Assembly (NCBI GenBank): GCA_015680685.1
Contig: MNCI01025259.1
Span: 35,280 to 99,279 of the forward strand
Direction of reading: 5' to 3'
Source: Gnetum montanum
Taxonomy: Eukaryota > Streptophyta > Gnetopsida > Gnetales > Gnetaceae
DNA length: 64,000 nt
Every line of letters begins with the position of its first letter. The first letter of the stretch is position 1. Position numbers and translations under genes: made by a program. Under the pieces are notes generated by a model. The model saw only the letters and a program-made list of their open reading frames with translations, made no database searches and had not been told where the DNA came from. Of the stretch, positions 55,812 to 64,000 are shown piece after piece.

Positions 55812-58512
55812 ATGTCTTCTTCTCATAAGAGCACTTCACCACCTAGGGATCATACAAGAAATAGTCGGCAATCTAAGACACATAATTAAAATCCGCTAGT
55901 TCCTAAATAGGACTAGGTAGTATATACTCATCCCAATGAGTATCTATCCAATTTTACTTTTATCCTCCATCAAGATGAACAACTGCGCTGGAGAGACTTG
56001 CAAGGTAACATAGTGTTACCTCCAGATCAGGCAGTTCATGACATGCTCCTTCATGCTCTTGCACGGATAGGCATGACACAGCTCTATGCTGAATATGTTG
56101 TAGGTGATTTTGACACAAGGGATTATCATCCCACAGAAGCACAACGTTTAAGGGACTCAAGACAGGAGAGCCACCATACATTGTTGAAGGGCAAAGCGGT
56201 CTCGCACATCCTAAGTGAAATTGTAGATGGTGAACCACGCATAACGGTTTCTCCATCAAATGATGTTTTTCCTTCTAACAATAGTGAGGAGATGGGGTAT
56301 CAGAATCTACACTCCACGATACAAAACCCTGGTTCTGATCCCCGTGAATGCCAACTGTTCACTGAGGGAACAAAAACACATGACACAGATGGACACTCAA
56401 ATCGTCACCAGGATCAGGGCCGAAGCCACTAAAGAGAAGGTGAGAAACATCATCATGGTGATGGTTCTCCTTCTTCTTCCCCTTCATCACATCATTCACC
56501 CTCTCCTTCCACATCTGGGCACGGTCATAAAGAGCATAACGGTGAGGATAGAGGTAGGCAAAATGAGAGACCTTAACAAGATATTCGAGAGCGAGGACAA
56601 GGGCATGAACGAAGGGAAAGTAGGGAACAACGTAGACATCATAAATGTCATGAAAGAGATGATCATGATAAACCCCTACTTGCCACCCAAAGTATGCTAG
56701 ATATCATGGAGGTAGTAAGAATACTAGCAAGGCATAAAAAAGATAGTCAGATCAACCGTTTAGACATGAATAATATCCCACACTTTGAAGGGGGATATAA
56801 CAATGATCCATAAAATTATTTATAGGCATTACACGATGCCTGCACCTTGCAAAACATAGAAAATAAGTGGAAGAAATTAAAGTTGTTTCGTAGGAAACTT
56901 GTAAAGGAAGCAGAGAGTTGGTACCGATCCTTAGAGCTAGAAACCATTAGGAGGTGGAGTACAATGTTAGAACTCTTCAATGATAAATATCAAACATACT
57001 CCAAAGTGTCTAATTTGCATAAGCAGATCTAAGGATGGAAGCAAGGTACTCATGAACCCTTGGATGCTTCCATGGGCTGCTACTATGCATTGTTACATTG
57101 TTGCCAGGGCCATGGTTATGCACAACAGGATCAACTCTGCCATCTCGTAGATGGGATAAGGTATGAAACTAGGAGAACCCTTGGGACTTATGCCCAAGGG
57201 AGACTATCAGAACTTAGATCCCATGAAATTCATCACTTGTTGGAACAAGTAGCCAAAGAAGAAGGGGATCTATGGAAAAGAGAAAGCGGGGAAGAATATA
57301 ATCATGATCCTTCCCTCCAAAAGAGGGAAGTGAGATTCTAGGATGAAGAGGATCAATCACCACTTGAAGAGTTGGTGAATAGAAAAAACTTGCCTCTTCA
57401 AAAAATAACAACAAAAGTATTGGATAAGGTAGATGAAATATGGAGCTCCTTAGATAGTAAAATTAAAATTGTCCTAAAAATTGTAGAGGAGTCTAAGGAG
57501 GAACGAAGTAGTGATAAGGACAAGAAAAAGTGGAGAGATTTAGGCAATGCATGTGACAAGGGCAAGGGAAAAATGAATATCTTCGATGAGGTTGTGGATT
57601 CAGACACAGACAATGACGGTGGATGTGAGATCTACCAATATGACCATCCTAAGGGATGTTGTCCAATCATCTCACATCTACAAGAGTCTGGGGTGTATGC
57701 ACTCAACCTGAGACTTAACCAATGGCAAACACCCTCAAGGTTACCTTATCCCCAAGGTGATCCAAGGAAGTTCCACCAACCATTAATGTACTATCCAAGT
57801 GGAACTCTGCCATAACCTATCAAGCAACATCAACAATGGAAATACCCACAGTCATGGGGGATGCCACCGCCTAGGCAATAGTACCCTTACCGGCAACCAG
57901 ATCCTTATGGCTATTACGTGTAGCATCTAGTTTCTCTAAGTGACTCCATGGGTCACACAACTCCCCAACATCACTACCAAGTTCAGGAGTACTTTAGAAG
58001 GAATCCTTCTCCTCCAGGAGATACTCCACAGACCTACCATCCTCCAAATTTAGCTGCCACTCTTCCATCGGTAGTTCCCATACCATACAGTGACTCATCC
58101 CAATTGATGTCCTGAGATCAAGAAGAAGAAATTTCCATGCATCACATATAGTGACTCATCGGGTGATGACATGGAGGAATGCTCAGCATCTCCTACATGC
58201 AATACGTATGCCCTAGAAACTCTAAGACAAAGATGCCTATATGTAGCAACCACACAACAAGTGAACACCCAGTGGTTGATAGCTGATCAAGGAAGCAGCC
58301 GACCAACATGCATGGAACAAATTGGGGAAACAACTCATGCCAACAATGAAGGCATAGACACATTAGAGTATGAGCATCGCCAACTTCCACCCCTTAACCT
58401 CAGGACATCAATTGGGAGAAGTTGGAAAATTTTAAGAAATTCAAATATATTTTCATTATTTTGGATCTTTTCTTTTCCATTCAGTCATGGGGGAGGTGGC
58501 CACCTATGCTGA
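55812..58512 (+). pseudogene. Gag-like protein of element F
   Basis: From the ATG at 55812 one single frame runs to about 58120 with only in-frame stops (for example 55887, 55911, 56430, 57339, 57813). One frameshift near 58130 then leads into 58141-58512, some 900 codons in all. In order: a Ser/Arg-rich start; a region with R-W-R-D-L-Q and L-L-H-A-L-A-R-I-G-M (about 55985-56080); a His/Arg/Glu-rich low-complexity part (56420-56680); the Retrotrans_gag-like core (56760-57240) with K-L-K-L-F and A-E-S-W-Y-R-S-L (56878-56937); a Lys/Glu-rich region (57370-57590) with a strong helical look; and a Pro/Tyr/Gln-rich part (57700-58090). No C-x2-C-x4-H-x4-C knuckle is seen. Few lesions for its length, in keeping with a young element. 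Confidence 0.75.
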
Positions 58513-60391
58513 TCATTTGGGGCCCTCAGTTCTTTTACATTTTTTTACACGTTTTTGTTTTGCACATTTTTGTTTTACAAATTTCATTAACTTTTTTTTT
58601 TTTACAACATCGTTATACTTTTTCATTTTGCATGTGTGTGTGTGTGTTATCCACCTTGTAAGCTTGTCATCCAATAAGTGTTTTTCATGATGGTATGAAC
58701 TATTTTTATATTGATTACTAATGTTTGGTTTTTACCTTTAAGTTACGATGTTAATACTAAGGTATAATTCTTTTGATATGATTGGTAATGAGTCCACTTC
58801 ATCCATCTATTCACAAATTTCTATGGTCTCTCTCGGCTTGGAAATGTACAGTCCCTTTCTAGATAAGAACTATAACAAATTGGTGACTGGGTATTTCTCA
58901 AACTAAGGAATGACTCAAGGATTGAAAAGGGGTGAAGGGAACTTGATGCATTTGTGTTGGCCATTCTCTTGGATGCTTGGATGTTTTCTTCTTGAGTTTT
59001 TTTACCGTTTCGACATTACCCAATTATCGGGAAGCTTAGAAAATAAAAATAACAAAGTCTTTGCATGGTGTGGTTCTCAGACATAAACATATAAAACAAA
59101 AAAAGAAAAAAAAGAAAAAAAAAAGAAAAAGGAAGTGAGAATTCAAAGCACATCCCTTAGATGAAATAACCATTTGGGCTCCAAGAACTAGTTATGGAAC
59201 TAAAATAAAAATGTTCCCTCTAACTAAGGCCCTTCTTGCTTCCCATTTGCTCCTCCTTGTTTCATCTAAATGGTGGCAGCTCTTGGGTGAAGGCATTCTT
59301 GTTACTTCAAGGGGATGGATTGGCCAAATGCATTAATGCAAAGTCACTGGATGTGGTTTGTTGAGACCAGACTTGGAATGGGATCTACTAAGTCACATTA
59401 ATCATGAAATCCACAAGGGGCTGTACACCACCTTGTTGTTGGGATTCCATTCCATTCTCTTCTCTCCATTCCTCTCTTCATTGTTCACCTCATTGCTAGT
59501 TGTATCATTAGTATATATTTTGGTTGATGCATTGTTTTCTTTTTGGTAAAATCTTGTGGTTAGGACTTTAACTCTTGTTTCCAAATGACATTCCTAGAGC
59601 CTATGGACTCTTTGAATGTGGGTTTGTTAGGGCATTAATGGCATGAGCCTGCTTTGGGGAGGACCCACTGGCATTTCTATTTGGTGCACCAGTTAAATTC
59701 TTTCCCCTAACATTTTTGCAATCTATATTATTTTGTTCATTTCCATCTTGACATCCACTTCACTAACGTTACAGTTGTCTCTTTTTCTCCATCTTTCTTA
59801 TTCATTTTCTTTCTTCATTTTATCGCTACTAGAGATTCACTCTTAGTTATGGGGGTCCATACCCAAATTTTTTTGATTTTTCTCCTAACCCCTACACCTT
59901 CAGTAGTCACCATAAATATATCTCTAGATCCGTATCAGCCATACCACAACTCAGCCAATGGACCTTTCACCAAAGCAAGGTATCAATTGCATTGAAATTC
60001 ATTTACCCTTGCTAATATAACAACTATGTTGTGTGTGCAGATGACAATCATACAACAACAGATTGGATTTGGAGAGAACACTTGGAATGGACCAGTGCTG
60101 AAAGCAGTTATTCAAGGAGCAAGATCGCTGGCATGCTTATGGATAGACACCAAAAGGCCCAATCTTGGCGTTGGCAGCAACAAAACTTCTTTCTTTCTCT
60201 CTCTCTCTCTCTCAACTGCCAAATAAGGCCTGATGTCAAATGTATAAAGTGTGCACTCTTGTTCTCATGAACACCAGTTTTTTCTTGTCTTGTAATGATG
60301 ATTAGTTCACATGTCATCCCATTAGTTCCATTTACATCAATAATCCCATACCGTCCCAATATTTTGTAAGAAACTCGAGGATGAGTTTTTA
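58513..60391 (+). other. Non-coding 3' internal region of element F
   Basis: 1.9 kb with no pol domain on either strand. It holds T-runs (58590-58612), a TG run (58632-58649), an A-rich stretch of AAAAG type (59097-59132) and a CT run (60193-60212). TCATGGGGGAGGTGG at 58484-58498 resembles a second polypurine tract. Confidence 0.65.
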
Positions 60392-60407
60392 TTTAGTCAT
60401 GGGGGTA
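60374..60407 (+). other. Polypurine tract region of element F
   Basis: CTCGAGGATGAGTTTTTATT then TAGTCATGGGGGTA, ending at the 3' LTR. Typical of Ty3/gypsy 3' internal ends. Confidence 0.75.
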
Positions 60408-61282
60408 TGATGGGACATGATACCACATGGGCCATGATATCACATACACGATATCGCGTCTGCCATGATATTTGCATCCCCTGCGATATCGCGTACGCGA
60501 TATCACATCTTTCCCTGCGATATCGCGTATGCGATATCGCAGTGCACCATCAAATCTATAAATAAGAGGTGGCTCTCCCTTGTTTCTCATTCTAGGCCTA
60601 GACCGTAGTGAAACTCTGGTAGTTTGATCCCTCCAGAGATAGAATATTTTCCATGTGCCCGCAGTAGGAGCTCCAAAGTGAATGGATCTTTATTCGAGCA
60701 AATATTGTACCTAAACACATGTTTGTGTACAGAAATAAAGACGAACTTCTTGGATAAACCTTGCAGTGCATGGAATATGATAAATAGGATTTTATTTATT
60801 GTTATTTACTATTTATCATTTAATCACTTTATTAGTCATTAAATCTCTCTCAACACTTCTATCCTAGTTAAGTGCTTTAGTATGACTACTTCGAGCACGT
60901 GTGTTATGCTTGGTAATCCCAGCAATGACTAGCATTTGGTAACCAAGGTTGCATTGGTTCAGGGTGTGAACGGTAAGTGGGAACGGATGCTAATGCTAGG
61001 TTAATTAAGGCTTAGTTAGTTAGTTAAAGTTAGTTAATTAGTCTCTTCACCCTTCATCTCTCAGCATAGGGGATAAAACAGAAAAGACATAAAAATCATA
61101 TACCTCCAACTTACTTAATTATACAACCATGACCAATACAAGTAAGTCTAGGAAGACAATGAATAATTAACCTTAAGTGTTCCATAAGGCATGTAGGCAC
61201 TTAGTCTGCGGAGTTCGACTGGATCGTGCGTGCTATGCTCGTAATCGTATGGTTGAGTGTAGGGGTACCTCGCCACTCATCA
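60408..61282 (+). repeat. 3' LTR of element F
   Basis: 875 bp, TGATGGGACATGATACCACA...CCTCGCCACTCATCA. Between 60440 and 60545 lie repeated palindromes with core ATATCGCGTACGCGATAT (60485-60505) and ATATCGCGTATGCGATAT (60520-60540), then TATA box TCTATAAATAAG (60555-60566). Confidence 0.88.
60555..60566 (+). promoter_or_regulatory. TATA box in 3' LTR of element F
   Basis: TCTATAAATAAG, directly downstream of the palindromes; kept in the reverse LTR at about 1056-1067. Confidence 0.65.
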
Positions 61283-61287
61283 ATTAG
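61283..61287. other. Target-site duplication of element F, right
   Basis: ATTAG immediately after the terminal CACTCATCA. Confidence 0.85.
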
Positions 61288-62025
61288 TATAAGCATTTTT
61301 TCTAAATAAATACATCTCCTAGTTTTGGTTCCAACAACCTTCCACCTCCCTCCTTCCCCTCCCTCCCCCCAAGAAAAATAATGCTATTTTAATCTAAACT
61401 AAATTAATTTCATAGGGCCTTATCTTCTTAGTAGAAACAGAATCACATGACATCCTATAGAAATTATCTTGTAAATTACAAAATAAATAACAATCTTGAC
61501 AGCATCAAAATTGGAGATGAAAAATACTTTATGCAATATAGAAGTTTTGATGTAATGCCATTTTTTACAAAGATTCACTAGCTAATTTTCTTCCTTTATT
61601 AGTTTAAGATAACATCATTCGACAACTAATGCTTTACTTGAATTCCTAAATTTTTCTCTTTGTAATTTTCTTTTTTATTAATAGGAAGCCTTTAGCATGA
61701 TTGATCCTTTTCCTACCCTAGACAAGAGGTTTTTTAGGATTAGTTATAAGGATGAAAACCTAAAAAGGCATTCCAAAAATCATTGGGCCTTTCCTTTTTG
61801 TTGTGTTAGACTTTCTTCTTTGCTTCTTTACATTTGTACTTTGAATCTAATTTTTTCAATATATTTATTTTTTGGGATTTGATAATCCCCATCCTTAGAA
61901 TAAAAATAATTACCATCATCATCCTAGTCTTGTCTTAATAAAAAGGAACAAAAAATAATAATAATTTAAAACCCTTATTTTGAAAATGTTTTTAAGTAAA
62001 AGACATGTAACTAAATACGGGGGGA
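61288..62025 (+). pseudogene. LINE-like remnant right of element F
   Basis: AT-rich. 61697-61882 is open and resembles 54590-54770, with F-R-I-S-Y-K-D (61734-61754) against an I-S-C-K-D counterpart on the left. No domain named. The rest of the stretch shows nothing coding; there is a C-rich patch at 61328-61372. Confidence 0.3.
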
Positions 62026-62179
62026 TGTTGGAGCTTAAAATATTTTTCTAATAATTTTTAACCCTTGAGACATATAGTTAAATTAAAAATTTAATTAACT
62101 TAGTATTGTCCATCAAAATCGAAACCATAACTTGGAGTTGCCAAATTAAGAGTCTCATCATTATGCTAACACCTCATTG
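62026..62179 (-). repeat. SINE-like copy 5
   Basis: The minus strand begins CAATGAGGTGTTAGCATAAT, has TTTGGCAACTCCAAGTTATG and a box-B-like GGTTTCGATTTTG, and ends TTTTAAGCTCCAACATCCCC. Nearly the same head as copy 1. The purine run GGGGGGATGTTGGAG on the plus strand also resembles a polypurine tract plus LTR start, which is the alternative reading. Confidence 0.5.
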
Positions 62180-62349
62180 TTATATGTAACTAATACAACA
62201 AATTCATATATTAAAACCCTTAGGCCTTTTCTTTTTGTTAATTTTGAGTTTCTTCTCTCTACGGTGCTCCTCTACTTTTGAACTTTAAATTATTATTTTT
62301 AATATATATATAGGTTCAACACTCATATATTAAAATAATAAGAAAATGT

Positions 62350-62515
62350 AAACCATTTCAATGATTAGGAAACCTATAGCTTGAGATGTGTGACTCATAG
62401 GTTTAATTCCATTAGATATGCTAGTCAAACATTGTATACTTTCCTATAATATTTCTCATGCATCATGTTGGCTATATGTCTTGGGATGTAACTATAGTTA
62501 AATTAGTTTGGATTT
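62350..62515 (+). repeat. SINE-like copy 6
   Basis: Box-A-like region near 62365, box-B-like CATAGGTTTAATTCCATTAG (62398-62417), TATGTCTTGGGATGTAACTA and a tail TTTGGATTTTGACATCC. More diverged than copies 1, 3 and 5. Confidence 0.4.
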
Positions 62516-62819
62516 TGACATCCACTTCTTCTTTTCTAAACCATTTCAAGGGCTACTAAAACACAAACTATTTGGGTGCTAAAACTAAATCTAGATGACT
62601 ATATGTATACCTAGGAAATATAAATAATACAATATTTTTGTAGAACTTAAGTAGAACATAACAATGTATTAGATTATCATGCTCACGAAAAAATCAAACT
62701 TCAAACTTGCCAAACACTAGTTTCATTCCTTAACCAACATAAGTAGAATCCAAACTATCTATTTGAGCAAGGGAAGTTATCAAAACCAAAACTAGATAAC
62801 TATATATCAACATAGAATT
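62516..62819. other. AT-rich spacer
   Basis: No gene or repeat recognised. Confidence 0.4.
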
Positions 62820-63790
62820 GATCTCTGAAGTGATTTGTCAATCTCAAGGATCTCCTGTAGAGTTATTATGGTAGAAATTTTCTTGGCAATGAATGATCTG
62901 AAGATGAAAAATACTAATGTCTATCAAATTGTAGAGATTATGAATAATTTTAAAGCTTTTGATTTTATTTTACATAATGATTTATATGAATCCTTATCAA
63001 AATATATCACTTCATGATACATATTTCTATAGATTATTAGATTTATTTGCTCAAATAATGGTTTTACATTAGTGATTAAAGCTATTCTTAAATACTATGG
63101 AATTAATGTTTTACAAGCCTACTATTTTTCTAAATCTTTTTTGCTTGTCAAATTGGCTAGTTCTAAAATAGTTGAGAAATCATTCCTTTGTTGGATTGAA
63201 TTAGAAAATATTCCTCTTATTTTTCAAATTTTTGAAAGTGAAATTGTTGATAGCATTGACAAAATCCTAAAGACAAATTAAAAAAACATTACTAGATGGT
63301 TTGTAGCATAAACGTTATTTTGTAGAGATTGATTTATGACATAGGAAAATAGAATTAAAACTTAAGGTTGGTAATTAGTATTTTTCATAGAAAATTACAT
63401 ATATAATTTGTAAGGATGTTGTAGCTATTGTTGTTGTGAATGTCATGTTATTCGAATCTATCATATTATTAATAAAAAATGGTTGTTTATGAGGAATAGA
63501 AATAATAATTCTTAGAAAAGACAAATAATGGTAGTTTTTAGTAAGCATAAAAAAAATCTTCTTCAAAAAGTTTTGAACCTATTACTAATCATTTTCATTA
63601 TAAAGATTATTGAAAACTCTTAATATCTAAAGAGAATTCCTTTTTAGAAAAAAAATTTACCAAGGATCAATATTGGAAATACTAATGTAGATAGATTTTA
63701 CCTAGTGCAACACAAAAAGAAGAGGTCTACAAATACTTATTTCAATTTAATAACCCCAAAAGTATCTTCTTCTCATCCCCAACATCTCAA
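62820..63790 (+). pseudogene. LINE ORF1 (DUF4283-like), decayed
   Basis: Position and layout fit ORF1, the RNA-binding protein of a plant L1-type LINE, just upstream of ORF2. Blocks are 62835-63017 and 63072-63281. The second contains W-I-E-L-E-N-I-P-L (63193-63219), which resembles the W-V-R-L-x-N-L-P-L signature of DUF4283 proteins. After a stop at 63282 the frames are badly broken, and no zinc knuckle is visible up to 63790. ORF1 is normally about 300-500 residues, so this is a shortened, inactive copy. Confidence 0.5.
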
Positions 63791-63794
63791 TATT

Positions 63795-64000
63795 AATTTT
63801 ATCATAAAATGTTTAGGGCCTTTCTAATAGGACTTAAGCAAAGATAACCAAGAAGTATCTTTTAAAATAGCATTTATCTCCATTTATTTTTCTTACAAGA
63901 AAGTAATCTTTAAGTACATGATACTAATTTTATTGGTAAATTCATTTTTAAAAACTACATTATTTTTTCTATTGCTCATGAAGTTAATAAAGGAGGTGTT
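63795..64000 (+). pseudogene. LINE ORF2 start: endonuclease domain, cut by window edge
   Basis: ORF2 endonuclease nicks target DNA. Landmarks: stop-N-V-stop-G-L-S-N-R-T at 63799-63830, equal to the W-N-V-R-G-L start with both Trp and Arg codons turned into stops; then, one frame over, F-F-L-Q-E-S-N-L (63887-63912), matching the L-Q-E-T-K-L catalytic block, and G-K-F-I-F-K-N-Y-I-I-F followed by G-G-V at the edge. One frameshift separates the blocks. RT should follow beyond 64000. Confidence 0.65.

Larger units (their letters stand above)
54843..61282 (+). mobile_element. Element F: complete gag-only LTR retrotransposon
   Basis: 5' LTR 54843-55668, primer site, gag-like frame 55812-58512, non-coding 58513-60391, polypurine tract, 3' LTR 60408-61282. 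ATTAG lies on both sides (54838-54842 and 61283-61287), a perfect 5-bp target duplication. LTRs begin TGATGGGA and end CACTCATCA, and look well over 90% alike by eye. There is no protease, RT, RNase H or integrase motif, so F must borrow them. This is the organisation described for TR-GAG-type non-autonomous elements. Primer site and tract are of the Ty3/gypsy type. It is the youngest-looking element here. Confidence 0.88.

Noticed and set aside
60193-60212. CT run as a regulatory GAGA-type site
   Set aside because: A simple repeat inside the non-coding part of element F, with no supporting context.

Overview
The window looks like nuclear DNA from a land plant with a large, repeat-rich genome. 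A gymnosperm would fit, but that is inference. There is no intact host gene, no rRNA or functional tRNA gene, no CRISPR array and no bacterial-type operon. Almost everything recognisable is retrotransposon sequence: nested Ty3/gypsy LTR elements, LINE fragments and probable tRNA-derived SINEs. All proteins are broken by stops and frameshifts. Many of the stops are TAG where glutamine or tryptophan is expected.

Left part (1-33505) is a three-deep nest. Element B (minus strand, 25498-33505) holds a 5' LTR, leader, gag and the start of protease. It also carries an intron-containing gene running against gag-pol, which is cut at 25498. Element A (plus strand, 5849-25497) is inserted exactly there. 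It has gag, protease, a fuller copy of the same antisense gene (15829 to 10638), an array of about 181-bp repeats (16240-19450), then RT, RNase H, a second archaeal-type RNase H, integrase and the 3' LTR. The double RNase H and the retropepsin motif place A and B in the Tat/Ogre side of Ty3/gypsy. Element C (minus, about 1390-5848; LTR, leader, gag) interrupts the 5' end of A. At 353-1152 lies a lone LTR of another family (F type).

Middle part (33506-42105) has AT-rich unassigned DNA, the 3' half of an LTR element (E, 35518-39398) with an unrecognised reading region and an LTR distantly related to F, then LINE ORF1 remains and several SINE-like copies.

Right part. Element D (plus, 42106-51955) has two LTRs of about 1.7 kb, gag and protease but no RT, RNase H or integrase. 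It belongs to the C family and is probably non-autonomous. Element F (plus, 54843-61282) is the best preserved: paired LTRs, a perfect 5-bp target duplication (ATTAG), a primer site and one long gag-like frame, but no pol. Around it are LINE-like remains, and at 62820-64000 a LINE runs off the right edge with the start of its ORF2 endonuclease.

A degenerate minisatellite of about 30 bp with the core TTAAACTAGCA recurs in the non-coding spacers of A and D, and once inside the gag of D. U3 regions of two unrelated LTR families carry palindromes upstream of TATA boxes. The points most worth a second look are the intron-bearing antisense gene shared by A and B, the 181-bp array inside A, and the gag-only element F with its CpG-rich palindromes.
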